A stretch of 64,000 nt of DNA, taken from positions 558,001-622,000 of the forward strand of contig JAAVTG010000670.1 in NCBI GenBank assembly GCA_011947345.1. Reading direction: 5' to 3'. Positions within the stretch are counted from its first letter, which is position 1. The number at the start of each line of letters is the position of its first letter. Shown in pieces: positions 32,097 to 44,000 of the stretch. Source of the DNA: Phytophthora quininea (lineage: Eukaryota; Oomycota; Peronosporomycetes; Peronosporales; Peronosporaceae). A program made the translations under genes and the position numbers. The notes beneath the pieces were generated by a model that had not been told where the DNA came from, made no database searches, and worked only from the letters and a program-made list of their open reading frames with translations.

Positions 32097-35000
32097 ATGT
32101 TCGAGAAGAACCTCCAAGATCTGGTCAAGGGCATCCGCTCCGCCAAGGGTGACGTCAGCGTGTACATCTCGCAGGCCATGCAGGAGATCAAGACGGAGCT
32201 CAAGAGCACTGACACGTTCGTCAAGGCGCAGGCGGTGCGCAAGCTCACGTATCTGCACATGTTGGGCTACGACATGTGCTGGGCCGCCTTCCACGTCGTG
32301 GAGGTCATGAGCTACGAGCGGTTTGCGCACAAGCGCATCGGCTACAACGCTGCGTGCCAGAGCTTCACGCAATCCACGGACGTCGTTCTGCTCTGCACCA
32401 ACCTGTTGAAGAAAGAGTTCGGCAGCACCAGCGAGTACGAAGTTGGTCTTGCCATCAATGTATTGGCTAATATCGTCACCACAGACTTGGCCAGGGATTT
32501 GTTGGGAGACGTGCTGGCTATGATGGGGTCGCCCAAGCCGTATGTGAGGAAGAAAGCCACGCTCGTGCTGTACAAAATGTTTCTACGGTATCCGCAGGGA
32601 TTGAGACTATCTTTTGACAGGTTGAAGGAGCGCATGGAGGAGCCGGACGTGACGGTAGTGTCGTGTGCAGTGAATGTGATTTGTGAATTGGCGAACAAGA
32701 AACCCAAGAACTACCTTGGGCTGGCGCCGCAGTTCTTCCGACTGCTTACCACGTCGTCTAACAACTGGATGCTCATTAAGGTGGTCAAGTTGTTGGCTAG
32801 CTTGGTTCCCGAGGAGCCTCGGCTTGCGCGGAAGCTGCTGGATCCGCTTGCGACTGTCATCCAGAACACGCCGGCCAAATCGCTGCTTTACGAATGTATT
32901 AGCACCGTCACCACGGCCTTATTGTACACCAAGAAGAGCGATGGATCGCAGCCGCGCAATGTAGCAGCGGTTGTGAGATTGTGCAATGATCACCTTCGTC
33001 GGTATATTGAAGACCCGGACCAGAACCTTCGGTACTTGGGGCTTGTGGGATTAGGCAACCTGATGAAGTCGCACCCGTACGTTGTCACGGAGCACCAGGA
33101 GCTGATCGTCGAGTGTCTGGCTGTGGACGATATCACGATTCGCATGCGAGCGCTGGAACTCTTATCCGGCATGGTGAACCCGGACAATGCTGCCCCAATT
33201 ATCCGTGAACTCATGCGCCAAACTCTAAGTGCCGATGGAGCCTACCGCCACGAGCTGATCACTCATATTTTGCACGTTTGTTCTGTCAATAAGTATGCCA
33301 ACATCCACGACTTCGATTGGTACATTCACGTGCTTGTGCAGCTTGCCCGAGTGCCGGGCAATACCGCAGCTACCGTCGATGCATCGCTGTCATCGCTAGC
33401 TCCATCCTCTGGCAGCATGCTTGGTTCCAGCAGTAGCAGTAACCACAAAATGAAACTGGCTGATGACGAGCCGTCCAAGCGCTCGCATGGTGTGGAGGTG
33501 GCACGCCAGCTTGTAGACATCGCAGTTCGAGTGAAGAGTGTACGTAGCGTCATGGTAGACAACATGATTGAGCTGCTATCAGAGAAGGAGGCATTGAGTG
33601 GACCAGGCTCTGGAACTCTGCAAGAAGTGTTCTATGCGGCTGCTTGGATCACTGGAGAGTACGTCATGGAGTACCTTGACGATGTGGACGATGAGGACGA
33701 GGAAGACGAGGAAGACGAAGACAGGGAAACGGAGGACGAGAAGCTGCAGCGACTGGAGGACCTTACGGACGAGATGCTGCAGCCGCGCACGACCACTTTG
33801 CCCGGTCATGTGCAGACTGTGTTTATTCAAGCGCTCCTGAAGATCCTCACTGCGATGGCAGAGCGTGCGGACGATGCTACAGTGGAGCGGATTGCCACCG
33901 TGATCGTGGAGAGACTGCCTGCGTTTGTACAGAGCGAGTATATTGAGGTCCAGGAGCGTGCCATGTGTTTGCAGCAGCTTTTGCTGGCGTTGGGTATGGG
34001 ACTTGGCGCTCTATCAGCACAACAGCGGACAGAGCGTGCTTTCGATGGTAGTGCCTCATTAGACCCCGCAAAGCGCCTGGACGTCCTGAACTCGTACTTT
34101 GCTGAGCGATTGGCACCTGTAGGTGTTAAGGCTCAGCGAAAGGTGCCATTGCCTGGTGATCTGGACCTTGACGAGCCCATGAGCAAGTCTGAAGCCAAAT
34201 TCCTCGAGTCTGGTGGAGACGTGTCTTCCTTTTCCAATGAAGATGACTTGGAGGTGTCGTTTGTTAGCCAAGGCCAAGCTGGTGTTGGTGGCGGATACAG
34301 CGGCATTGGAGACGGCTCGCCTGAGCGCAAGCCTGGACACAAGCACCACCGTCACCGCCACCATCACGATGAGTCTTCGTCAGAATCCGGATCACAATCG
34401 GAGTCTGAAGACTCTGCCGAGGAGAAGGAAAAGCGTCAACGTGAATACGAACGGGAACAAGAGCGTCTACGCAAGGATCCTTTCTATTTGTCTGCCGGTG
34501 CCCAGGCTTCGGCGGATGCTGCTGCCAACGCGGTATGTAATTCAGTGGTATATAGCATGTGGTATACTTGAACTAATTTCTCGAATTTGTTTGACAGGGT
34601 TTTGCGGATATGATGGGGGCTTTGGGCGCGAATGGCAAAAGAAGAAGTCGAAGGTAGGATGCTTTGGAAACGAATGGAGGGTTTGCATAAAGGTAACTCA
34701 ATTGTATCTACTTTATTCGTACAGAAATCAAAGTCCAGGGACGTCATGGAGGACGAGCTGATGCCCGAAGGTGCGCGTTCGAGCGACGAAGATCGCCGGC
34801 GTTCGCGAAAGAAACGTGCCTCGGTTGATGAAGACGTATGGACTGATTCCTTAGATTTATGGCATGTAGTTGACGATTTGCTCATGGCGGTCTTGCACAC
34901 TTGTAGGAGATGGACTTGTCCGCTGTGGACCTGAGCATTCCGCTGGGCGAGAATGAAAAGGTTCCCGACCAACACTGGTTCCACCGTCAGACTCCCGATG

Positions 35001-35342
35001 CAAAGCCAGATGAGAGTGGAAGAAGAAGAAAAAGAGCTCCAAGCACAAGAAGCGAGAGGACGAGAAGCGTGCAGACGATAGTAAAAAGAAAAAGAATCGT
35101 CAAAGAGCTCAAAGTCGAAGAAGTCCTCAAGAAAGCAAGACGACCTGCTTATTGGCGGCTTTAGCGACGAAGAAGCTCAGGAAAGCAAAGAAAGCCGCCA
35201 CCACCGGAGCTCCAAGAAAAGCTCCAAGAAGAGTAGCTCGAGCAAAAACGGCGGCGAGGAGAAGAGCAAGGAAGAAAGAGAGCACAAGAGCTCTAAGCGC
35301 CAAGAGGCCCCACCTCCAGACGAGCCGCTTCTGCTCTTTTAG
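32097..35342 (+). CDS. AP-3 complex delta-adaptin (frame breaks in C-terminus)
   Basis: Exons 32097-34532, 34598-34653, 34725-34835 and 34907-35342, about 1013 residues. The trunk opens FEKNLQDLVKGIRSAKGD and carries HEAT-like repeats (YKMFLRYPQGLRLSF, SNNWMLIKVVKLLASLVPEEP) diagnostic for the delta subunit. An acidic run (about 525-545) and a Lys/Ser-rich hinge with KKKKKSSKHKK follow. AP-3 sorts cargo to vacuoles and lysosome-related organelles. Frame breaks in A-rich codons: 34637-34640, about 35019-35030 and about 35085-35095, each needing one A; the corrected end is APPPDEPLLLF. Exon phases agree only with these corrections. Confidence 0.93.
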
Positions 35343-35494
35343 ACGACCACTTCTGCGTGTCAAGCAGCTGTGGAAGCCGAAGCTGCGTGTGTGATGACTC
35401 GAGGAGAGGCAACAAAATGACAAATAGGTGATGATTGTTTGTGTGCAGTTGTCTATCGAGTGGTGCCCTAGCTAGTGTCTCTGTGGCATGGCAT

Positions 35495-36177
35495 TTACTT
35501 TTTGTGCTTCTTGGACTTGTGGTGTTTGTCAGACGAGTGCTTCTTTTTGCGCTTTTCGACCACCTCGACCTCCTTGGACACCGAAGTGGTAGACGTCGCA
35601 GGTGTGGCGTCGACGTGGTCCTCCACCAGTGAAAAGCAGCGCGAGAACGGCTTGCCCAGAACGTAACGCGAGCGGTTCGACGACAGCGGCAAGGCGTTGA
35701 CAAGTTGGTCCGTCAGCATGCTGTCCTCGGTCTGCAACAAATAGCTTTTGCTGTTGTCTCCTGTGACCTTAGCCACTTGCTTACCAGCAGTAGCCTTCTT
35801 CTTGTCGTCGACCTTGATCGTGACATTTGCCAACGCCGAAGCATCCAACTGCAACAACCACAACCATTAAATTGTCAATTTTCCAGTACAGAACGTCTTC
35901 AGATCGCCATCAATTACGTACGTTCTTGGGCAGCTTGAAGAACCAGAGCTCCTGGTCGCCATTCAGCACCGACTCTCGCGTAATGGCCGCACTGCCCTTG
36001 ACGCTCTCAAAGCCCGGAGGGATCACAAACTCTTCGTCCGAGTCTTCGTCAGAGCTGGACTCTTGCTCCTGCTCACTCTGCGACTGCTGCGTCTGCGTCT
36101 GCTCTTCTTCGCTTGACGACGAGTCTGAGCTCTCGTCGTCTTGGGACTTGCTGAGGTTCAATCGCTTGGAGGGCCAT
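35495..36177 (-). CDS. RNA polymerase I subunit A34-like (POLR1G/RPA34)
   Basis: Exons 35922-about 36177 and 35495-35848, around 203 residues. A Ser/Asp/Glu-rich N-terminus leads to EEFVIPPGFESVKG and then QELWFFKLPKN, the two motifs by which A34.5 pairs with A49 in Pol I. The C-terminus is Lys-rich (KRKKKHSSDKHHKSKKHKK), as in the family. The start is uncertain: no in-frame ATG exists; the nearest ATG at 36177 is in another frame, so bases may be missing here. A role in rRNA synthesis is inferred from the motifs. Confidence 0.72.
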
Positions 36178-36481
36178 GTCAACCGTTTTCCAGTGCAAAA
36201 CTTGGTGCAAACGGATTGCAAGTGTCTAGCGCGTAAGTCAAAGCACGTGAAGTTGACGGACGTCCTCCTGAGGGCAGCTACAGCGCGTCAACGGCAGGAA
36301 CTTCGACAGTCAAGTGGTGTCGTTGTCAAAATGCCGTGGCCAGTGAAGTATATACTCGATAAAGTACGATTCCGTCAATACTGCGCAATAGCCTGAAACT
36401 CTAGTCGGCATAAACGTCACCATCACACGGTGCCATCATGGCATTCCTGCACCTCTCTCCCTGGCTGATTGAGAGACGAAG

Positions 36482-37479
36482 ATGGCTCGCAACCAGGTCG
36501 GCAGACGCCCCAGTCGCAGGGAGAAGAAGGCGGCAGCAGCCCCACAGTCCAAGCCATCCGAGGACAAGCAGGTCGGCGTCATGCCTCGCATCCTACTGCG
36601 CGTCGGGGTGATCGTCGTCATGCTGGCGATTGTGACAGCGTTGGCCATTGGGGTCAAGCAGTTCCAGTCGCCGCCTAAGAAGCTCCCGACCCGCAACTTG
36701 AGTCCTACGGAAGAGAAGAACGCAGAGCAGAGTACGACGGCGTCGCGTCCGACAGTGCAGATGCTGGGCAAGTTCCCGCACGACAAGGACGCGTTCACGC
36801 AAGGGCTGACGCTCATCAAACGCGACAACAAAAGTTCCTTGTCGAGTCTACCGGACTCAATGGGCAGTCGAGTCTTCGTCGCGTGGAGATCTCTACAGGA
36901 AAGGTACTGAACAAGTATGATTTGCCGCAAGAAATGTTTGGCGAAGGCGTGACGGAAGGTCCGAACGGAGAGTTCGTCATGCTCACGTGGAAGAACGAGG
37001 TCGGGTTGGTGTTCAATCTGGAGGACAATGCGGGATTCACTTTGGAGCGCACGTTTGAGTTTGAGACGGTGACGGGTGAAGGCTGGGGCATCGACTTTGA
37101 CGGCAAGGAGTTCGCCGTCTCGGACGGTTCTTCGACCATCATGTTCTGGGACCCGGAGACGATGCAGGAAGTGCGTCGGGTCGACGTTACCATCTACAAC
37201 GGAGACCAGACGATCTCGCAAATCAACGAGCTCGAGGCGGCCAAGGGCTACATCTACGCGAACGTGTGGTACCAACCATATATCCTCAAGATCGATCCGC
37301 AAACTGGCGCTGTGTTGTCCATGTGGGATTTAACAAAGCTGGTCGAAGATGTCGGCGCGGACGTAAAGGCTGGCGCTGTGCTCAACGGCATCGCCTACGA
37401 CAAGGAAGAGGACGCCTTCTACGTCACTGGGAAGCTGTGGGGAGCCGTGTACAAGCTGCGTCTGCTGGACAATGTCTAA
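36482..37479 (+). CDS. Plant-type glutaminyl-peptide cyclotransferase, membrane-anchored (frame break)
   Basis: About 332 residues. Residues about 37-57 (ILLRVGVIVVMLAIVTALAIG) are a signal anchor; the rest is luminal or extracellular. FPHDKDAFTQGLTL, FLVESTGLNG, KYDLPQEMFGEGVTEG, LTWKNEVGLVFN and EGWGIDFDG, then LNGIAYDKEEDAFYVTGKLW, form the five-bladed propeller of the papaya/bacterial QC family, unrelated to animal QC. It converts N-terminal Gln to pyroglutamate. The frame breaks in four A at 36830-36833; one A gives KKFLVEST. Confidence 0.92.
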
Positions 37480-37555
37480 GTCAAGACAGCAAAAGGGAGA
37501 AATCTTATCTAGAACAGCCATAAAGCTCCAACTACTCGGTCTCTGTTGTCTTGAG

Positions 37556-37873
37556 CTAGCCCTCCTGCTGCAGGAACGGGTTGGGGATCTCCTCCGTGCC
37601 GTCCACAGGCGACACGAGCATGACGGACGTGCCTCTGCACACCACCAGCCCCACCTTGCGCGTCTCGTCCGTGACCCGGTACTCGTCGTTGGGGTCGCGC
37701 ACGAACTCGACGCAGTCGTCCAGCACCAGGTTCACCAGCTGGTCGTAGCCCTTGAGCGTGCCCGTGACCTCGCGGCCGCCGTGGAACTTGACGCGCACCT
37801 CCTGGTCGATGTACTTGGCCAGGTCCAGGATTGGGTCCTTGCGGCTGCCGCCCGTCGCGCCGTTCGCCGCCAT
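37556..37873 (-). CDS. LSM7: U6 snRNA-associated Sm-like protein LSm7
   Basis: Intronless, 105 residues. Sm1: DLAKYIDQEVRVKFHGGREV and TGTLKGYDQLVNLVLDD; Sm2: GLVVCRGTSVMLVSP. KDPILDLAKYIDQ near the N-terminus identifies LSm7. It is part of both the nuclear LSm2-8 ring on U6 and the cytoplasmic LSm1-7 decapping ring. An in-frame upstream start would add 13 residues, but the chosen Met fits the family. It is divergent from COMMD4 with 90 bp between starts. Confidence 0.95.
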   Translation of the reverse strand: MAANGATGGSRKDPILDLAKYIDQEVRVKFHGGREVTGTLKGYDQLVNLVLDDCVEFVRDPNDEYRVTDETRKVGLVVCRGTSVMLVSPVDGTEEIPNPFLQQEG

Positions 37874-37963
37874 CGCCGCGTTTTGATCTGGAGTGCGTTT
37901 TAGAAATAAACAAGTTTTTTATATATTTCAGGTCTAAAAACGTGGCAGATCCATTTCAGAACC
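37874..37963. promoter_or_regulatory. 90-bp divergent promoter of LSm7 and COMMD4
   Basis: The start codons face apart across 90 bp that includes an AT-rich block (TTTTTTATATATTTC). A shared promoter is inferred from geometry. Confidence 0.45.
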
Positions 37964-38932
37964 ATGAGCAGGAACTTGGCGGCCGACGAGCGCGTCCTCG
38001 AGGCGGTGGCGCAGACCAGCGCGCTGTCGACGGAGAGTGAGCGTGGCGCATGGAAACTGATGGGAGTTATCTAAATTGACGCATCGAAATGGCAGATTTT
38101 GCGGCGGTCTGCAGACTCGCAGTGAGGCTCTTTGGCTCAGAGAAGCAGAGCAAGCGTCGGTTGACGCGGACAGCATGTCGGTGCTATACAACATCACGGC
38201 CAAAGTGCAGATGCTAATGATGGTTGCCTGGTGCTCTCTTCGCAGCGGCATCTGGATGGGAGACGGAGCAAATGGAGCAGGCGGTGCTAGCCATCGCCAA
38301 GGTGCTCATGGACGCCGCCAAGGTTGTGAAGAATCGCACAAGCGTGGACAGATGACGCGGACGCTGTTCTGATAGTCTTTCTGCCTGTGCAGGCTGATAT
38401 GCCTGAGAGTTCCTTCCGATTGGTACTGAAAGGGATGAAGATGCCCGAGGAGCATGTTGAAGTGCTCGCCCAGGTCTCGAACGCGTTGATCAATCGTTCT
38501 TGTATGGATCAGCCTTGTGACAATGAGTTTGTTGTTAAATGCAGTTGTTTGCCGCCCATTGCCAAGACATCCGAGCGTGCGTCTCTCAAGAAACAGGCAC
38601 CAGCGTCCCGCACTACCGTAACCTGGAATGGCGAATTGATCTCGAGGTGAGGTTTTGACGTCGAAGGTGTCTGGAAAAACCAGGTCAGGCTAATTTGCTG
38701 CTGCATACTACAACAGCTCAGTACAAGATTTCATCGCAACAAACCCAAGCCCATTGTGACGCTGCGACTGGACACTGCTACACGATCAAGCGGCTCGACG
38801 GTTGCTCAAGTGCAATCTCACTGCCTCCGCGTTGACTACGACGGTCTCCGCTTGATGCAACGTCAACTCGAGACTGCTTTGAAAGAGGCTGACTCGGTGC
38901 ACTGCAGCCGTATTCAGCGGTACATGCGCTAA
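37964..38932 (+). CDS. COMM domain-containing protein, COMMD4-like
   Basis: Six small exons: 37964-38036, 38096-38176, 38246-38322, 38393-38473, 38545-38646 and 38717-38932, giving 209 residues. The helical HN domain (FAAVCRLAVRLFGSEK, EQAVLAIAKVLMDAAK, FRLVLKGMKMPEEHVEVLAQ) precedes the COMM domain with LEWRIDLE and PIVTLRLDT, then LRLMQRQLETALKEAD. The W-R-(V/I)-D motif is the COMM hallmark. COMMD proteins form the Commander complex with CCDC22/CCDC93 for endosomal recycling. All introns are 55-75 bp and there is no frame break. Confidence 0.9.
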
Positions 38933-38968
38933 CGTCTACAGAACGCAGCAACTCGATATGAAGCCCAT

Positions 38969-39318
38969 TCATTTTTCCTTCTTCTGGATAGCGAGAATTT
39001 CCTTTTTGGTCTTTGTGAACGCTGTGACCTGGTCGAGCTGCTGCTTACTTTCGCTCGACACATCTCCCTTCTGCAACAGCAGCTCGGCGAACTTGGCTTG
39101 GCGCTTTTGTCGCGTCGCTGGGTCGGGCTTGATCTGCTTCTCCTGCCATTGATACACCAACAATTAGGTGCCGATCCCGTCGTCCATCGGCTGCATTCGA
39201 CACGTACCACGTCCCGACGGATCTCCTCGTCCGTGCGAGGGTTCCAGTAGTAGTAGGCGATGCCGATGGGGACGCCAAAGCGCAGCGTATAGTCGATCAT
39301 CATCTTGGACACCTTCAT
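38969..39318 (-). CDS. Small single-pass protein, unrecognised
   Basis: Exons 39208-39318 and 38969-39142, 94 residues. A short hydrophobic segment (FGVPIGIAYYYW) near the N-terminus is followed by NPRTDEEIRRDVEKQIKPD and a long charged helix. The size and plan resemble small mitochondrial inner-membrane or assembly proteins, but no family is recognised. Its stop is 36 bp from the COMMD4 stop (convergent), and its start is 69 bp from the GatC start (divergent). Confidence 0.65.
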
Positions 39319-39387
39319 CTTGGGCCAGACGTACTTCGTTCACTTGGCTTTTGTATACTACTCACTTTTTGACCACGCTGATCGATC
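39319..39387. promoter_or_regulatory. 69-bp divergent spacer before GatC
   Basis: Start codons of the small membrane protein and GatC face apart across 69 bp. Both products may be mitochondrial, which would fit shared control. Inference from geometry. Confidence 0.35.
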
Positions 39388-40011
39388 ATGCGGTCTGTGG
39401 CGACGGTGCGACGACTGCACGCCGCGGCTCGCCGTGCTGCGCTCCAGGCCTCCAACGCTCGCTGCTTAAGCTCTACAGCTGCGCCGCTGCCTGAAGGACT
39501 CAAGGAAATCTCCAGTGTATGTGGTTCACTTGCGTGTCTGATAGTAATGCCGACTATTGACAAGGTCCTTTGCAGGTGCCACGCACTCCATCTTGGTCTC
39601 TCAAGGAGCTTCACCAGGAAGAAGCCAAGCTTGATGCTGCTGATTCAGTTCTTACTGAGGAAAAGGTTCGCACTGAAATATTTATTGCAGCTACTAGTGA
39701 TGACTTACGTAGGGTTTGATCTGCTGCAGCTACGCGAGCTGGCAGAGCTGTGTCATTTGCACATTGAGAACGAGAAGCTGCCAGGTCTGCTGAAGGATGT
39801 CGAGTCGATTATCCAGTGCACCAAGACGATTCAGGCCATGACGCTCAACGAGAACATCGATGATGTCTACGCCAAGACCGACTACGACGCTGGTGTCGCC
39901 CCACTGCGAGAAGACGTCGTCACAGAAGGAGACTGCCCCGAGAAGGTGCTGGCCAACGCGGCGGAGAAGTCTGGCTACTTCTTCAAGGTGCCCAAGGTGC
40001 TGCAGGACTAG
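39388..40011 (+). CDS. GATC: Mitochondrial Glu-tRNA(Gln) amidotransferase subunit C
   Basis: Exons 39388-39516, 39576-39665 and 39730-40011, 166 residues. The first 32 residues are Arg/Ala-rich with no acids, a mitochondrial presequence. LRELAELCHLHIENEKLPGL, then DVESIIQCTKTIQAM and APLREDVVTEGD, is the GatC core. The protein stabilises the GatA/GatB heterodimer that amidates mischarged Glu-tRNA(Gln). The C-terminal SGYFFKVPKVL is the standard end. No frame break. Confidence 0.93.
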   Translation: MRSVATVRRLHAAARRAALQASNARCLSSTAAPLPEGLKEISSVCGSLACLIVMPTIDKVLCRCHALHLGLSRSFTRKKPSLMLLIQFLLRKRFALKYLLQLLVMTYVGFDLLQLRELAELCHLHIENEKLPGLLKDVESIIQCTKTIQAMTLNENIDDVYAKTDYDAGVAPLREDVVTEGDCPEKVLANAAEKSGYFFKVPKVLQD

Positions 40012-40111
40012 ATAAGGGGAAATATAGAGCCGAGAGATGATTGCACAAAGCAAAATCTATAGTGAATGCAAGCGCTAAGGCATCTTCCTGTCCGGTGATG
40101 TGATGCTGCTC

Positions 40112-40950
40112 CTAGTCGTCTGTCTTGAAGACGTCAGCCTTGGCGAGGTATTCCTCCAAGTCTGCACACTCGAGTCAGAACAAAACTACCCACACTACCA
40201 TCACACCAACTCGTACCTTCGACCTTCATGTCCAGTCCATTGAGCTTGCGAATGCCTAGGAGCTGGTTCTGCAGCGAGCCCTTGTGGTACATGAAGAGAG
40301 TGGGGCAATTCCGCGACGGCCAGTTCTCGATGCAGGCCTGCGCTTGGATGCTCACGAACTTAATGTCGCGGTGCTTATTGGCCACCTCGCGCAACACGTG
40401 GTCCATGACTTTGCACTCCTCGAGCGCGTTGTCCCAGAGGTAGGCGATGACCCAGTGGTCGCTGCTGCCTTCCGTCACCTCCTTGGTCCACTCGTCCTTG
40501 GCGATCGGCTGGACGTCCCCAAACTTGTTGCGCGCAGCCTGCGCCATCATCTGCTGGATCCGACGCTCACTGCGGCAGCAACAAGCTAACGTAAGACAGT
40601 AAAGACACCCACCCAGCTCTAGGCTGAAACACATTGCAAGCAGCAACTTACCGGATGCGGGCGAGTTCCGCGTCGTCGTCGTAGTCATCCTAGTGACATC
40701 AAACCAGCCAATTTCACTCTCAATCAGCCACTGAAAACTGTGCTTTGAGCCCTACGAAGACTCGCACCTCCATCTCGTCCAGTTCGTCCAGCGTCGCGTC
40801 CTCCCGCGGGTCCGTCTGCTGCTCCTCGACCTGCTCCTCCTCATCCGGCACCTTGGTCTTGGGCGCGAGGATGCCCTTCTTAACCAGAATGTCCTCCCAC
40901 TCGGTCGTCTCGCCCGTGGGCTCGTAGTGCACGTGTCCTCGGTCCCCCAT
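40112..40950 (-). CDS. PDCL3: Phosducin-like protein 3 (PhLP2)
   Basis: Exons 40768-40950, 40652-40689, 40217-40569 and 40112-40161, 207 residues. TTEWEDILVKKGILAPK is the conserved N-terminal helix; DELDEMEDDYDDD follows; FGDVQPIAKDEWTKEVTEGS and HWVIAYLWDN open a thioredoxin-like domain with NCPTLFMYHKG. PhLP2 proteins assist the CCT chaperonin in folding actin and tubulin. No frame break; the second exon is only 38 bp. Confidence 0.93.
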
Positions 40951-41097
40951 TGCCCTTCTTCTCGATAATGACGTTGTGTGCTTGTCAAATTATAAATCTA
41001 GCTTTCAACTATCAATAAACATAAACATCCAAATCCTAAAACTTCCCGCCATCACCCGCCAAAGGCTCACTTGCCAGCTTGACTCTGTTGCGCAGCC
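40951..41097. promoter_or_regulatory. Divergent promoter of PDCL3 and Ctf4
   Basis: 147 bp between the two start codons, AT-rich in its first half. Shared promoter inferred from geometry. Confidence 0.4.
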
Positions 41098-44000
41098 ATG
41101 GAGACGCTCAAGGAGATCACCGTGAACCTCAACGGCAAGGGGGCATGCAGCTACTGACCTGTCGGACGCCTCTGAAAGACGGTGCCATCCCTGCAGGCAG
41201 CGACGTTGTCTACACGGCCGGCGAGGACGGCGTGCTGTTCGTGACGGACCTGGACACCGAGTCCCTCGTGTCCGAGACGACCGTGAGCGACGCCCCCATC
41301 CCCACGTTCGTAGTGACTCCCGACCAAACGCGCGTTCTGGTAGCCTCCGACGACGACAACAGTGTGGCGTCTTACTTTATGCCGCCCGAGGCTCGACTGG
41401 ACCAGTTGCTGCGTCGCTCCACTGTGGAGATCCGCCACGTCGCGTGCTCCGACAAGTTCGTGGCCATTGCAGACGAGGAGCCAGTGGTGCGGGTGCTGAT
41501 CCGCAGCAACACGGAGCAAGTGATTCTGGCTGAAGGCGCCACGGGAGCTGTCAAGAGTGTGGCTATTGACCCCCAAGACAAATACCTCGTTGCCGCCAGT
41601 GTCGACTCCTCAGTCCGAGTGTTTCAATTGGATGCAGATGCCCAGACAGCGACTCAGGTCAAAAGCTTTGCCATCAAGCATGGGATATCCGCAACGACGA
41701 CGTTCTACTGCGTTGTGCGTGGCAACCAGGACAGTCAGGTAGGTTGCTTGCCATACCAATGGATAAAGGTATCGTTGAGCTGTTTGAGAAAGGTTCGTGG
41801 ACATCCAGGGGGACGTTGATGCTGCCTGTGGGGAGAAGTACAGCTGCAGATGTGGACATCTTGGCGTTCTCGCCGAACGGACAGTATCTGGCTGCTGCCA
41901 CTTGTGCGAAGGAGGTGTTTGTTTGGGAGTTGGAGACGAAGTCCGTGTTGCGCACGTTTCGGATTGACTACCCGATACTTGGGGTGCAGTTTGCGAACAA
42001 AAGCAACGCCCTGGTGGTGTTCAACAATGGAGGGAAACTGGGCTTCGTGAAGGATGTGATCCCAGCGGGACACACCCCGCCGCAGCACATTGTCGGAGCT
42101 AAAGCGGCAACTGCCAGGTCACAGTCGCGCAAAAAGCCTCTGAAGGCATCGTCGTTTGTTGATGATGAGGCGGAAGTTGATGGCAAGCACGACGACGACG
42201 ACGACGACGAGGAAGTCGCTTTTGACGACGACAACGAAGGCCGTGTCGAGGCCATCAAAGCTAGCTTCGGATTCGGTGCTGCAGCTCACGCCGACGACCA
42301 AATAGAAGATGAAGACATCTCTGTCTCTGCTCGAACGACATCAACATCTACACGCCAGCAAGTGTCAGCTCTGCGTACGATCACCGAGCCCTTCCAGCCT
42401 GGTAATGTGATGGATCCTACTGGTCGCGGCTCTAGTGCTGTCTCGCTGTTGGCCTGGACGCCAGAAGGTGAGATCGAGACGATTCGCGGCGCTACCATGA
42501 GTGAGAACCTGGTCAAGGTCGACTTCACGGACAAGTCTCGCCGCGGCTTCAAATTCAACGATAACTACATGTTCTCGATGGCGTTCCTGGACTCCTACGG
42601 AGCCATCTTTGCGGTTCCTCGGCGCGTTCGCGAAGACTGGGAAGACCGCGTGAACGAAAACGATGTCATTAGCAGCTACGTCTTCTACCGTCCGTTCGAG
42701 TCGTGGGCTTCCAACAGCTCCTGGCACAAGACGTTGCCCGACGGTGAGGATGCCGAGTGCGTTGCTGCTGGCCGCGAGTTCTGCGCTGTGGCGACGTCTC
42801 TGCAGACGCTCCGCATCTACACTACGAGCGGCATCGACTACGCACTGCTGCGTTTGCCAGGCCGCGTAGTGACCATGACAGCAAAAGAGTCTCTGCTAGC
42901 CGTAGTGTACCAAGGTCTGCACGGTCGGATGCTCTACCAGCTCCTTCGTGTCCAGGTCGATTCTTCCCGCGACCGTGTGGCGCTTGTTGCCAAGGGTGAA
43001 TTGCCCATGACACCCCCACCGAGAGATGTGTTTGCGTCGCACAAAGAGAATGAGGAGACTCGCCAGGACTTGTCAAAGTGGTCGACGCTGACGTGGCTCG
43101 GTTTCGACGACCGCCAGATCCTCTACGCTGTGGACTCGTTCTCGTGTGTCCAAGCGCTGTCTCCTAGCATCGGTTGGAACTGGTTCCCCATCGGTTGTGT
43201 GGGCAACGCGTTGCAGAAGAAGCCCGAGGACCGACACGGCATTTTCACCCTAGGAGTCCTCAACGACACGTTGCTGTACTTCCCGCTGGAGAAGGGAGCT
43301 CGCGGGCCGAAGCTGCGCGGCAACCACCGACCTATTCCTGGAGCGTATCCGCTACGCACGGCGTCATTTCCAAAGACGTCGAAGAAGGACGAGGATGCAC
43401 AAAGCAACGGTACGATGTGGCAGAACGTGCGGCTCTGTGGCCTGGAGGGCATCGCCAGCGAGGTCGAGAGCGAGGAAGTAGGCAACCAGGTGGTTCACGA
43501 ACAGGCCGAGATGGACAAAGCCTTGATCTTGATGATGCAGGCGGCCTGCAAGCAAGACGAGCCCGCGCGCGTACTGGATCTGGCCAAGTGTCTACACCTC
43601 GAGAAGTCTCATCAGATCGCGCAGAAGCTCGCGATCCATTTCTCGCTGCGTCAGCTGCAGTCTCAACTGTACGAACTGTACCGCGTCAAGTTTGAGGAAC
43701 CTCAGAGGCGACTGGAGCACGAGCCAACGCAGGTAACGCGTCGACAACCGGCAGCATCGTACCGCCAGGAAGAAGCGCACGAGTCGCGAGAGGTGGAGCC
43801 TCTGCGTCGCGCTCGCAGCATTTTGTCTCGACCGCCGTCGACCCCACCTCGCGAGGATCCACCCGCTGAACAGGAGGAGGTCGACGCATCTGGTGGCGAA
43901 GGCAGTGAGGCGCACGAAGAGAAGTTCGTGAGTCCACCGAGCAAGTCTGCGGCCAGTAGCACTCGCGCGGAGAAGTCGGTGGCCCCCGCCAACCCGTTCC

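Noticed and set aside
36436..37302. 288-codon minus-strand ORF
   Set aside because: Antisense to the glutaminyl cyclase; no conserved motif.
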